A stretch of 64,000 nucleotides of DNA from Chitinophagaceae bacterium PMP191F (lineage in GTDB: Bacteria; Bacteroidota; Bacteroidia; Chitinophagales; Chitinophagaceae): assembly GCA_001302245.1 (NCBI GenBank), contig LGYU01000009.1, positions 248,001 through 312,000 on the forward strand, in the 5' to 3' direction. The notes under the pieces are model-generated. The model made no database searches. It was not told where the DNA came from and saw only the letters and a list, made by a program, of their open reading frames with translations. Position numbers and translations under genes: made by a program. This document shows, piece after piece, positions 7,368 through 15,525 of this stretch. Positions within the stretch are counted from its first letter, which is position 1. Every line of letters begins with the position of its first letter.

Positions 7368-9080
7368 TTATTGAATAATTACTTTCTGAATAACGGGTGT
7401 TTGGCCTGTTCCCTGCAATTGTACCATGCAGATGCCCTTGGCATTTACCGGTAACACAAGATCCACTCTGCCTGTACGTGCGCGTATATCACGTTGCAGT
7501 AACACCCTGCCGTCAGATCCTACCAGCGTTACTGACTGAAAACTGCCATCTAGTTTAATACTCAGCACACCATTGTTAATAACAGTAGGATACACTGTAT
7601 TGGCCGATGCATCGGTTACCTGTATGGTAATGATATTGGAGTAGGTCCATGTGCCGGATTGTTCTATCATTTTCAAACGGTACCATGCAGTACCATTGAT
7701 CGCTACTGTGTGCAGGTAGTTGTAGGAAGAGCCATTGGGTGAACCGGTTGCAGCAACAGTGCCTATTTTCTGGAAATTAGTACCATCGTTGCTGTATTCT
7801 ACTTCAAACGATTTGTTATCCTGTTCAAAAGATGTTTTCCAGGTCAGTGTTACAATACCGTCCCTGAGTCTACCTGTAAAATTGGTGAGTGTTACGGGTA
7901 GTGAAGCGCTTACCTGTACCTTGTATAAAGTGCCTGTGGAGGAAACTGCATACAACGCACCGTTCTCTGCTTCTCCAAAACCGGTAATGGAACCCGGTAA
8001 ACCAGTCTGTATGGTAGCGTTCCAGCCACCGTTGCCATCAGGCTTTATTTTCCATACATTGCCGGAAATATAATCAGCACAGATGTAATAGCCTGTCAGC
8101 GCCGGATAATCGGGGCCACGGTAAACATAACCGCCTGTGATGGAAAATCCGCCGGTAGTACTGTTGTGCGGATATTCAAAAATAGGTAAAGTGTAATTGT
8201 TGATAGGCAGGCATCCACTGGTAGTATTGAAATCATGAGTGCCTTCATAACAGCGCCAGCCATAATTGAGACCAGCCGTAGCATTTGCGGCTACAAAGTT
8301 TACTTCTTCCCATGCGCTTTGCCCTACATCTGCAATCCAGAGATCGTGTGTAACACGGTCAAAGCTCCAGCGCCATGGGTTGCGTAATCCTTTTGCAAAT
8401 ACTTCATCCAATACCGTAGGGTCGGCAACAAAAGGATTATCAACAGGAATGGTATAGTAGGGAGGCGTATTGACATTGGTAACATTTATTCGTAATAATT
8501 TCCCCATATAGGAAAGGCCGTTCTGTGACAGGAAATCAGGATCGCCGGCACCACCACCATCACCCGTACCCAGGTACAGGTATCCATCGTTGCCGAAATT
8601 TAGCTTGCCACCATTGTGGTTGGTCCTTCCGGCAGGCTTAGGTAGTGAAAGTAATATCACTCCTGAACCGGCATCTGCCACATTGGGATCACCTGTACTG
8701 GTAGTATAGCGTGCAAGGGTAACATTACCAGTACCACTTGCTGTATAGAGCACAAAAAATTGCCGGTTAGTGGTGTATTGCGGATGAAAAGCGATGCTGA
8801 GCAACCCCTGTTCACCGTTTTCGGTTGTTACTCCTGAAAGATCAATAAACGACTGTGGCAGCAGTACTGTTCCATTATAAATACGGATAATGCCATTGTG
8901 TTGTGCAATGAACAACCGGTTACTGCCATCTCCGGCATTAACAACATCTACCGGGAATGATAATCCGCTGACGATGCTGTTAAAATCCAGTTGAGGCTGG
9001 GCGTGCAGTGTAGTACTGAGCGTTAGTGTAAACAGGATCAATCGGATCTTCCTGCCCAGATAAGTAAATCTTTGTTGCAT
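7368..9080 (-). CDS. Secreted PQQ-dependent sugar dehydrogenase-like protein with T9SS domain
   Basis: 570 residues. After a signal peptide (to about residue 27) comes a six-bladed propeller of the soluble glucose dehydrogenase / HHIP-like family (about 30-390): FPVDVVNAGDGSNRLFIAQ, NHNGGKLNFG, GDGGGAGDP, KGLRNPWRWSFD, DVGQSAWEEVN. A fibronectin-like module (about 395-490) begins SLPVTLTNFTG, a phrase common before type IX sorting domains, and the C-terminal 75 residues resemble a T9SS type A sorting domain. Export to the cell surface is inferred. The substrate of the propeller is unknown, and whether PQQ is bound cannot be read from sequence alone. Confidence 0.85.
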   Translation of the reverse strand: MQQRFTYLGRKIRLILFTLTLSTTLHAQPQLDFNSIVSGLSFPVDVVNAGDGSNRLFIAQHNGIIRIYNGTVLLPQSFIDLSGVTTENGEQGLLSIAFHPQYTTNRQFFVLYTASGTGNVTLARYTTSTGDPNVADAGSGVILLSLPKPAGRTNHNGGKLNFGNDGYLYLGTGDGGGAGDPDFLSQNGLSYMGKLLRINVTNVNTPPYYTIPVDNPFVADPTVLDEVFAKGLRNPWRWSFDRVTHDLWIADVGQSAWEEVNFVAANATAGLNYGWRCYEGTHDFNTTSGCLPINNYTLPIFEYPHNSTTGGFSITGGYVYRGPDYPALTGYYICADYISGNVWKIKPDGNGGWNATIQTGLPGSITGFGEAENGALYAVSSTGTLYKVQVSASLPVTLTNFTGRLRDGIVTLTWKTSFEQDNKSFEVEYSNDGTNFQKIGTVAATGSPNGSSYNYLHTVAINGTAWYRLKMIEQSGTWTYSNIITIQVTDASANTVYPTVINNGVLSIKLDGSFQSVTLVGSDGRVLLQRDIRARTGRVDLVLPVNAKGICMVQLQGTGQTPVIQKVIIQ

Positions 9081-9189
9081 AAAAACATGATTTAAATGAT
9101 GTTGCAGGAACGGACTGTGGATGTTATTCGGGAGCTAACAGAAAGTATCAAAACCAGTGCCGGGAAGGGGCGGGTTTGTTGTTGCGGGT

Positions 9190-9370
9190 TCGTGAATTGT
9201 GAGTCGTGAGTGATCGTTGCTATTACTGCCTGTAGCTTTTTTGTGAAAGGTCAAGCGTAAATCGTCAGTGGTGAATACTGAATGGTCAATAGTTTCTGAT
9301 TTCCTTGTCGAACTTTCTATATTTTGTATGCTCTTTTGGCGTTCCCCTGAACCTTGAATCTTGTCTCTTG
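9190..9370 (-). repeat. Intergenic mosaic repeat, copy A
   Basis: Lies between the mdh terminator and the next gene. On the plus strand it shares a long, nearly identical core with copy B (20560-20790) and copy C (32475-32635): GTGATCGTTGCTATTACTGC, then AATACTGAATGGTCAATAG, TTTCTGATTTCCTTG, ATTTTGTATGCTCTTTTGG and CCTTGAATCTTG. It carries no conserved reading frame. Seen from mdh it has the same orientation as the other copies seen from their upstream genes. Confidence 0.8.
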
Positions 9371-9410
9371 TTAGGTTTCATACCTCTGACCTCCGCCTTC
9401 GGCTTTGCAA

Positions 9411-9448
9411 TAAAAAACAAAAAGGCCGCTTCGGGGAAGCAGCCCTTT
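9411..9448 (-). terminator. mdh terminator
   Basis: A GCTTC/GAAGC stem extended through GGC/GCC pairs (9424-9445), with a T-rich tail on the minus strand (A-rich 9411-9423). It follows the mdh stop codon by about 25 bases. Confidence 0.8.
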
Positions 9449-9470
9449 GTTAAATATATGGGGAATAAAC

Positions 9471-10400
9471 TTATAAAGTTTTCAGCACGTCGTTCATGCT
9501 TCTTACAGCATCTGCGCTTTTGTTGAACAGTGCCTGCTCTTCAGCATCCAGGCCAAAGTCGAGAATTTTTTCCCAGCCATTTTTGCCAATAATAACAGGA
9601 ACGCCTAAGCAGATATCATTCTGACCATATTCACCTTCCAGGGATACGCAGCAGGTGAACAGTTTTTTCTCATCACGAACAATGCTTTCTACCAGTGCAG
9701 CTCCGGCAGCTCCGGGTGCATACCAGGCAGAAGTTCCGATCAGTTTGGTAAGAGTAGCCCCACCTACCATTGTATCTGCTACGATTTGTTTTTGCTGATC
9801 AGCACTCAGGAATTTTGTAACAGGGGCACTGTTCCAGGTAGCCAGACGGATCAGGGGGATCATTGTAGTATCACCATGACCACCTACTACTACCGCATTC
9901 AGATCGGCAGGGCTTGCACCAAGGTGTTGGCTTAACTGATATTTGAAACGGGCACTGTCGAGAGTTCCACCCATACCGATGATACGGTTTTTGGGTAAGC
10001 CGGTAGCTTTCAGGGCCAGGTAGGTCATAGTGTCCATCGGGTTGCTGATCACAATGATAATGGCATTGGGAGAATGCTTCAGGATGTTTTCAGCTACGCC
10101 TTTTACAATACCGGCGTTGGTTCCAATCAGTTCTTCACGGGTCATACCTGGTTTACGGGGAATACCGGAAGTGATCACCACTACATCAGAACCTGCAGTT
10201 TTTGAATAATCGTTGGTGCTGCCGGTAATGCGGGTATCGAAACCCAGCAGTGCGGCAGTCTGCTGCATATCCTGGGCCTTGCCTTCAGCCAGTCCTTCTT
10301 TAATGTCTAATAATACCAGTTCTGTGGCCAGCTCTTTCCGGGCAATATTATCAGCGCAGGTAGCACCTACGGCACCGGCACCTACAACAGTTACTTTCAT
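9471..10400 (-). CDS. mdh: Malate dehydrogenase
   Basis: 309 residues, the usual length for the LDH-like bacterial malate dehydrogenase. It oxidises malate to oxaloacetate with NAD in the cytosolic TCA cycle. Visible features are the Rossmann loop GAGAVG (7-12), the NAD-specifying acid Asp32 after the second strand, substrate arginines Arg82 and Arg88 in GIPRKPGMTREEL, Asp148/Arg151 in LDSARF, and the catalytic His175 in VGGHGDT. It is transcribed alone: a TACCTTTG promoter box lies 42 bases upstream and a terminator directly follows. Confidence 0.96.
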   Translation of the reverse strand: MKVTVVGAGAVGATCADNIARKELATELVLLDIKEGLAEGKAQDMQQTAALLGFDTRITGSTNDYSKTAGSDVVVITSGIPRKPGMTREELIGTNAGIVKGVAENILKHSPNAIIIVISNPMDTMTYLALKATGLPKNRIIGMGGTLDSARFKYQLSQHLGASPADLNAVVVGGHGDTTMIPLIRLATWNSAPVTKFLSADQQKQIVADTMVGGATLTKLIGTSAWYAPGAAGAALVESIVRDEKKLFTCCVSLEGEYGQNDICLGVPVIIGKNGWEKILDFGLDAEEQALFNKSADAVRSMNDVLKTL

Positions 10401-10441
10401 CAGAAAACAATTTTATGAGGAATAATTAATTATTGGCGCTG

Positions 10442-10449
10442 CAAAGGTA
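10442..10449 (-). promoter_or_regulatory. mdh promoter, -7 box TACCTTTG
   Basis: A perfect TAnnTTTG match on the minus strand, 42 bases before the mdh ATG and followed by GC as in many Bacteroidota promoters. The -33 element is not clear. Confidence 0.6.
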
Positions 10450-10600
10450 GGTGCAGAAGGCCAGATTTTGGGCCCGGTTGTAATTAAAATGTGAACAGGA
10501 AAGTGTGTGCAAAATACAGATCACACAGTAGCGTGCAGGCATATGCCGGGTCTTTTCATGTCCGTACCAATGCTGTTTGTACAGTTGATTACCAGCTTAA

Positions 10601-11101
10601 TTAGTGTTTGTCACCAAATGATTCCAGCAACTTATCAACTTTCACATTGCCTTCAAAAGTAGTGACCAGGCTGCCGTTTTTATCATACAGCGCAAGGTAG
10701 GGCAGGCTGTTCATTCTGAAAAAGGGAATCAGCAGGAACTTGGTATCACGACCTATCCTGATATTGCTGTATTTCTCCAGTTTAAATTCTTTATAAAAGG
10801 CCTCGATCTCGTCAGCCGGTTGGTAAGATGCCAGTATGATCTGGTACTTTTTCAGGTCGTCCATACGCGCCAGCATATCCTGTGTCTGGTGTTTACAATG
10901 GTCGCACAGTGGACTGAAAAACATCAGGATAACGGGTTGGTGTTTTTTCAGCATCTCTTTGGTCAGCGTGGTGCTGTCCAGTTGTTGCAACTGGATGGGA
11001 GGTACTGTGGGGTAACGTTTATAAGGAGGTAAAGAGTCGTTTTGTGCAGTAGCAGACAGGATACTGATAGACAGGAAAAAGGCGCAAATGAGTTGTTTCA
11101 T
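10601..11101 (-). CDS. Secreted thioredoxin-like (TlpA/AhpC-TSA type) protein
   Basis: 166 residues from the ATG at 11101, chosen because it begins a clean signal peptide (MKQLICAFFLSISILSATAQ); the longer frame to 11161 adds no membrane-compatible start. The thioredoxin fold carries the redox pair Cys66-Asp-His-Cys69 in FFSPLCDHCKH. Expected role: periplasmic thiol-disulfide reduction or exchange, as in TlpA/ResA. The partner is unknown. A TATATTTG promoter box lies about 42 bases upstream. The next upstream gene (blaI) is divergent. Confidence 0.82.
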   Translation of the reverse strand: MKQLICAFFLSISILSATAQNDSLPPYKRYPTVPPIQLQQLDSTTLTKEMLKKHQPVILMFFSPLCDHCKHQTQDMLARMDDLKKYQIILASYQPADEIEAFYKEFKLEKYSNIRIGRDTKFLLIPFFRMNSLPYLALYDKNGSLVTTFEGNVKVDKLLESFGDKH

Positions 11102-11142
11102 ATTCTTAAAGGCTTTGGCCGCTTTTACAACGACCCGATACA

Positions 11143-11150
11143 CAAATATA
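11143..11150 (-). promoter_or_regulatory. Promoter -7 box TATATTTG of the thioredoxin-like gene
   Basis: A perfect TAnnTTTG match on the minus strand, 42 bases before the ATG at 11101. TTTC stands at the -33 spacing of 19 bases (three of four matches to TTTG). Confidence 0.55.
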
Positions 11151-11247
11151 GTATAGGACATAAAAGTAAGAAAGTCAGTTTGATAAGCAACAGGTGTTAA
11201 CTACCGCTTTAACAAAACCATTTTAACATGTTAATGCATTAAAAAAA

Positions 11248-11279
11248 TTTGCTTGCTGTACGAATAGATCATAGATTTA
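11248..11279 (+). promoter_or_regulatory. blaI promoter: TTTG, 20-base spacer, TAGATTTA
   Basis: TTTG at 11248-11251 and TAGATTTA (one mismatch to TAnnTTTG) at 11272-11279, spaced 20 bases. The predicted transcription start falls inside the palindrome at 11278-11292, only about 12 bases before the ATG. Confidence 0.65.
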
Positions 11280-11292
11280 CGAAAAATTCGTA
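11278..11292 (+). promoter_or_regulatory. BlaI-type operator TACGAA-AAA-TTCGTA
   Basis: A perfect inverted repeat, TACGAA/TTCGTA with a 3-base centre, overlapping the predicted transcription start of blaI. A further TACGAA half-site lies in the promoter spacer at 11259-11264. BlaI/MecI dimers bind such dyads and are autoregulatory; here that is inferred from position. Confidence 0.75.
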
Positions 11293-11297
11293 GTTAT

Positions 11298-11657
11298 ATG
11301 GAAAAACTTACTCCCCAGGAAGAAGAAGCCATGATGGCGGTATGGAAAACGGGTGAGGGTAACGTAAAAATGTTCCTTGAAAATATGGAGCCTCCGCGGC
11401 CGCCTTATACCACCCTGGCATCGACCATCAAAAACCTTGAGAAAAAAGGTTTACTGCAAAGCAGGCTGATCGGCAATGCCTACCTGTACCAACCCGTGGT
11501 ATCGGAAGAAGATTATAAAAAGAGCTTTATGAGTGGGGTGGTGAAAAATTATTTTGCTGACTCGTATAAAGAACTCGTAAACTTCTTCGTAGAGCAGAAA
11601 AAATTAAGCCCCGACGAGTTGCAGGAGATCATCAATATGATTGAAGGAAAAAAATAA
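11298..11657 (+). CDS. BlaI/MecI/CopY-family transcriptional repressor
   Basis: 119 residues. The N-terminal winged helix starts LTPQEEEAMMAVWKTGEG, and the recognition segment is TTLASTIKNLEKKGLL followed by a wing (LIGNAYLYQPVV); the C-terminal helix is the dimerisation part with SPDELQEIINMIE. It should repress its own operon by binding the dyad at 11278-11292. The M56 sensor/protease gene follows 33 bases downstream, giving the usual repressor plus membrane anti-repressor pair. No beta-lactamase is present, as is common for such pairs in Bacteroidota. Confidence 0.9.
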   Translation: MEKLTPQEEEAMMAVWKTGEGNVKMFLENMEPPRPPYTTLASTIKNLEKKGLLQSRLIGNAYLYQPVVSEEDYKKSFMSGVVKNYFADSYKELVNFFVEQKKLSPDELQEIINMIEGKK

Positions 11658-11690
11658 TCACCTGGTTGATCATTATTAAACTGTAGTTGT

Positions 11691-13976
11691 ATGCCGTATC
11701 TCGCCCAATATTTCATCAAGCTGTCAATAGGACTGGGTGTTGTATATCTTTTTTATGCGCTGGTATTACGCCGGTTAACATTTTACAACTGGAACCGGTG
11801 GTACCTGCTGGGGTATTCAATACTGGCTTTGCTGATACCCTTTGTAAATATATCACCTGTACTGGAAAACCACGACTGGAGTAATATTTATATGGTGCAG
11901 ATAGTGCCGGTAATGGGTGCTTATACTGCCAGAGAATCTGTCGGCCCATCTGCAGCAGTGATTGCGTGGAGTGTGTTGGCAATCATATTAGGTATTGGCA
12001 TTGTGATCATGTTGCTGCGTTTACTGATACAATATACGTCATACAGAAGGGTAAAGAGATCTGCTGCGCTTTTGTCGGATGATACTGTAAAGGTATACCA
12101 GGTAGATAAAGACATTGTACCTTTTTCATTTGGCAATTCCATTTTCATCAATCATCACCGATACGATGAAACAGAACTAAAAGAAATCATACGCCACGAA
12201 TTTATCCATGTAAAACAACGTCATACCATTGATGTACTGTGGAGTGAATTATTGTGTGTACTCAACTGGTACAATCCCTTTGCATGGCTTATTCGTCGTT
12301 CTATTCGACAGAATCTTGAATTTATTGCAGACCACCAGGTATTGCAGACAGGATTGGATCGCAGGCAGTATCAATATATGTTGCTGAAGGTAGTAGGTGG
12401 CTCTGCATTTGCCATCGGCAACCAGTTCAACTTTTCCGCACTCAAAAAAAGAATAGCCATGATGAACAAGATCCGGAGTGCCAGGATCAATGCCGTGCGG
12501 TTCCTGTTTGCATTACCATTGCTGGTAGTACTACTGCTGGCATTTCGCAATGTAATAGCCGATAACGGATCAGATGGTCAGACAGAAGCAGTCATTACCG
12601 GCCTGGTCATTGATGCTGTGTCTATGCAGCCGCTCAGCGGTGCGGTTATCAGCAGTGAAAAAGACAACCTGCAAACCCTGACTGATGAAAAAGGCTATTA
12701 TAAGATTAAACTATCGGGTGTTACATTCCCTGTTAAATATGCTTTTTCCGTTAAAAAAGAAAACTACCAGTCTACGGTAGCTGCCGGCACTGTAGGCGGT
12801 CATAAAAATGGTAATACAATAGAGGTGATTGATTTTGTAGGGTTGACAAAAAGTGATGGCAGCACTGGTAATAACTCATTTATATGGTCCAGCGTAAAAA
12901 CAAACCTGCAACGCGAAACTTCTTATGAAGATGTAGTGAATGCTTTTGCTGAAACGCAGAAAAGTATACAGGAAAATAATAAAATACAGGAACTGGCCAT
13001 GGCATCAAAAAAGCCTTACTGGGTGGGTGCCGGTAAAAGTTATGTGTTTACAGCTGCCGGTGGTTATGCCAGTGTAGATGGGTTAACGGATATTGTGTTT
13101 GTAGATGGTAAACAAATGACTGGTGAAGAGGTGAACCGCACTATTACGCGTGACAAAGTGGTATCAGCAGAAGCTACAGAAGCAGCAAATGCCGTACGTA
13201 AATATGGTATCAATAAAGCAGTGCTGGCAATTTATAGCCGCAACAAAGCCATAGTAAGTGATACCATTCCTGTGCCGGGTAAGGTAGTGCCGGCACAAGG
13301 AGGAAAACCTGTTGTGCAGAATATTACCAGGGATTCCGCTTTTTTCATGGATGCCAGTTTAAATGGACCCGGCGCACCCGGCAAGAGGGTAGGGGTACTG
13401 AACCTTACGTCTGGCATTAATACCTCCGAGCCATTGGTCTTTGTGGATGGAAAAGAAATACCACCGGGAGACTTACAAAAGCTGGATAATAACAATATCC
13501 AAACGATTACCATATTAAAGGATTCTTTGACATCTACCTACGGTGAAAGAGGAAGGAACGGGGTAATCCTGATAGAAAATAAAAAGAAAGCAGAACCAAC
13601 CCCGCCGGCTGAACAATGGCAGAAACTCCAGCCGGTTCAATTGAAATTACAAGCCATGTCATCAGGTTTGCAGCAACCAGGTAAAGAAGTAATGCAGTTT
13701 AAAGGCACGTTGGATCTGAATCGCACCCCAATGTTATACATTGTAGAGGGAAAACGGTTCGAAAATGTAAGCATTAATGAAGCGCTGGGCGGGCGGGATG
13801 CAGATGATATTGAAACACTTGACGTAGTGAAACCATCAGAAGCTGTGGAAAAATATGGTGCTGCAGGACGTAACGGAGTAATATTGATTAGTTTGAAAAA
13901 GCATAATAAACCAGAGAATCGGATTTTAAAAGCTGATGCTATTTACCTGCGTGGAACTCCTACGCCCCATAAATGA
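11691..13976 (+). CDS. BlaR1-like M56 metallopeptidase with plug-like modules
   Basis: 761 residues. The N-terminal M56 domain has membrane helices (about 8-28, 38-53, 90-115 and near 280-300) and a zinc site His169-Glu170-x-x-His173 in RHEFIHVKQRH, with Glu210 in NLEFIADHQ as likely third ligand. A carboxypeptidase regulatory-like domain follows (about 305-370). The C-terminal part holds three modules resembling the TonB-receptor plug end: VFVDGKQM (near 467), VFVDGKEI...GERGRNGVILI (570-625) and IVEGKRF...GAAGRNGVILI (690-740). It probably senses an envelope signal and cleaves or inactivates the BlaI-like partner; the ligand is unknown. Confidence 0.85.
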   Translation: MPYLAQYFIKLSIGLGVVYLFYALVLRRLTFYNWNRWYLLGYSILALLIPFVNISPVLENHDWSNIYMVQIVPVMGAYTARESVGPSAAVIAWSVLAIILGIGIVIMLLRLLIQYTSYRRVKRSAALLSDDTVKVYQVDKDIVPFSFGNSIFINHHRYDETELKEIIRHEFIHVKQRHTIDVLWSELLCVLNWYNPFAWLIRRSIRQNLEFIADHQVLQTGLDRRQYQYMLLKVVGGSAFAIGNQFNFSALKKRIAMMNKIRSARINAVRFLFALPLLVVLLLAFRNVIADNGSDGQTEAVITGLVIDAVSMQPLSGAVISSEKDNLQTLTDEKGYYKIKLSGVTFPVKYAFSVKKENYQSTVAAGTVGGHKNGNTIEVIDFVGLTKSDGSTGNNSFIWSSVKTNLQRETSYEDVVNAFAETQKSIQENNKIQELAMASKKPYWVGAGKSYVFTAAGGYASVDGLTDIVFVDGKQMTGEEVNRTITRDKVVSAEATEAANAVRKYGINKAVLAIYSRNKAIVSDTIPVPGKVVPAQGGKPVVQNITRDSAFFMDASLNGPGAPGKRVGVLNLTSGINTSEPLVFVDGKEIPPGDLQKLDNNNIQTITILKDSLTSTYGERGRNGVILIENKKKAEPTPPAEQWQKLQPVQLKLQAMSSGLQQPGKEVMQFKGTLDLNRTPMLYIVEGKRFENVSINEALGGRDADDIETLDVVKPSEAVEKYGAAGRNGVILISLKKHNKPENRILKADAIYLRGTPTPHK

Positions 13977-14054
13977 TCCTTTTTTTCAGAATACCTATAT
14001 TAATAAAGATTACCTGCTGTTCTGCGTTTACCGTTTACATTACTTGTTCCCTTT

Positions 14055-14085
14055 TTTGTTCTGTTCACATTTTGCTGTAGTTTTG
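14055..14085 (+). promoter_or_regulatory. efp promoter: TTTG, 19-base spacer, TAGTTTTG
   Basis: TTTG at 14055-14058 and TAGTTTTG at 14078-14085, separated by exactly 19 bases. Both elements match the Bacteroidota consensus fully, the best promoter in the window. The leader to the ATG at 14186 is about 95 bases. Confidence 0.85.
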
Positions 14086-14185
14086 CCGCCCCGGAAGCTG
14101 TAAGGCACTGGTTTATACCAGCCGCAGATACAAAGCGAATCCGGAAGCAAACATTACTTTACATTCTCAAATTCAAACTGTTATA

Positions 14186-14752
14186 ATGGCAAGTACTTCA
14201 GATATCAGCCGTGGTATGATCATTAAACTGGACGGCAGCCTTTACACTGTAGTAGAGTTCGGCGAAAATAAAACCGCACGTGCTGCTGCAAAAGTGTGGG
14301 CCAAGCTGAAAGGAGTTGACAATAACCGCAGTATCGAAAAAACCTGGAACAGTGGAGATAACATTTTCCCGGTTCGCGTTGAGCGCAAAACTTTCCAGTA
14401 CCTGTATAAAGACGATACCGGTTACAATTTCATGGACAATGAAACTTTTGAACAGATTGCCTTGGCTGAAAACCTGGTAGATGCCCCCCAGTTCCTGAAA
14501 GAAGGGCAGGAAGTATCTGTACTGATCAATACAGAAACCGAGCAGCCTATGAGTGTGGAACTGCCCGATAAAATTGTTCTGAAAGTAACTTATTCAGAAC
14601 CCGGCGTAAAAGGCGATACTGCTACCCGTACCCTGAAACCCGCTACTGTAGAAACCGGCGCTACTGTGAACGTACCTTTGTTTGTAAACGAAGGCGAACT
14701 GATCAGGGTAAATACCAAGACCGGTGAATACGTAGAGCGTGTAAAAGAATAA
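14186..14752 (+). CDS. efp: Elongation factor P with atypical Arg32 tip loop
   Basis: 188 residues, standard length, with KOW-like domain I (1-63) and two OB domains; the C-terminal GDTATRTLKPATVETGA and GELIRVNTKTGEYVERV blocks are typical. EF-P relieves ribosome stalling at proline runs. An ungapped alignment from DG (16-17) to KLK (40-42) places Arg32 where E. coli has the modified Lys34, and the whole tip reads T30-A-R-A-A-A-K36 instead of P-G-K-G-x-A-F. Arg at this place is known from EarP-rhamnosylated EF-Ps of Proteobacteria, but the surrounding residues differ. No modification enzyme gene is in this window. Transcribed alone, with its own promoter and terminator. Confidence 0.95.
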   Translation: MASTSDISRGMIIKLDGSLYTVVEFGENKTARAAAKVWAKLKGVDNNRSIEKTWNSGDNIFPVRVERKTFQYLYKDDTGYNFMDNETFEQIALAENLVDAPQFLKEGQEVSVLINTETEQPMSVELPDKIVLKVTYSEPGVKGDTATRTLKPATVETGATVNVPLFVNEGELIRVNTKTGEYVERVKE

Positions 14753-14772
14753 AGCTTCCTGCTAACAATATG

Positions 14773-14809
14773 ACGGACAATGAGAATAACTTCCATTGTC
14801 CGTTTTTTT
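14773..14809 (+). terminator. efp terminator
   Basis: A 10-base stem, ACGGACAATG (14773-14782) / CATTGTCCGT (14794-14803), followed by seven T. Confidence 0.9.
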
Positions 14810-14929
14810 CATTAGCTATTGTACATTAGCATATTAAACAGGTGTTTTTAGGTAATTTTAATGTGTTATCCTTATCTTAGCCGCCTGTTTAACCGGAACC
14901 CAACCCCGGCACTTAAAAAAATTTAACAG

Positions 14930-15418
14930 ATGGATTTTAAACAAATTCAGGAGTTGATCAAAATGATCAACAAATCCAACATCGGCGAAGTGACCATTGA
15001 AGAAAAAGGCTTTAAACTCACCATTAAGCAAAAAGAAGAACCAGCTCAGAACGTAATTGCTGCGCCATTTCAGGCACCTGCTGCTGCTTATGCGCCTGTT
15101 GCACAACCTGCTGTACAGGCTGCGGGCAATGCCCCTGCTGCTGAAAAAGCCAAAGCTGCAGAACCTGCTGCCGACAACCTGGTAACTATTAAAAGCCCGA
15201 TGATCGGAACATTCTACCGCAGTTCATCACCCGGCAAACCTTCTTTTATAGAAGTAGGTGATGAGATCACTCCGGGTAAAGTAGTTTGCATTATCGAGGC
15301 TATGAAACTCTTTAATGAAATTGAAAGTGAAGTAAAAGGCCGCATTGTAAAAGTGCTGGTAGATGATGCTTCTCCCGTTGAATACGATCAGCCTCTGTTT
15401 CTTGTAGAACCCGCTTAA
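14930..15418 (+). CDS. accB: Acetyl-CoA carboxylase biotin carboxyl carrier protein
   Basis: 162 residues. An N-terminal helical part (1-35) is followed by an Ala/Pro-rich flexible linker (about 44-82) and the biotinyl domain (83-162). The biotin attachment site is Lys126 in IIEAMKLFNE. It carries the carboxyl group between AccC and the carboxyltransferase in the first step of fatty acid synthesis. accC follows 107 bases downstream; the gap holds an inverted repeat-rich stretch related to the intergenic mosaic. Confidence 0.96.
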   Translation: MDFKQIQELIKMINKSNIGEVTIEEKGFKLTIKQKEEPAQNVIAAPFQAPAAAYAPVAQPAVQAAGNAPAAEKAKAAEPAADNLVTIKSPMIGTFYRSSSPGKPSFIEVGDEITPGKVVCIIEAMKLFNEIESEVKGRIVKVLVDDASPVEYDQPLFLVEPA

Positions 15419-15419
15419 T

Positions 15420-15520
15420 TTGGGAATTTGAAAGTGTGGCAATTTGAAAATGAACGTAATGTTCGTTTTGTTTTTATTTACCCTTTTTTCAGATTTTCAA
15501 ATCATCAAATTTTCAAATTA
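15420..15520. repeat. Imperfect inverted repeat between accB and accC
   Basis: Directly after the accB stop, AATTTGAAA words occur twice (around 15425 and 15441), and their inverse TTTTCAAAT/TTTCAAATT words occur at 15494-15518. Between them is a small TGAACGTAATGTTCG palindrome. The RNA could fold into a long hairpin just before accC. The AATTTGAAAA word is the same one that begins the mosaic repeats after other stop codons. Confidence 0.65.
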
Positions 15521-15525
15521 AAAGG

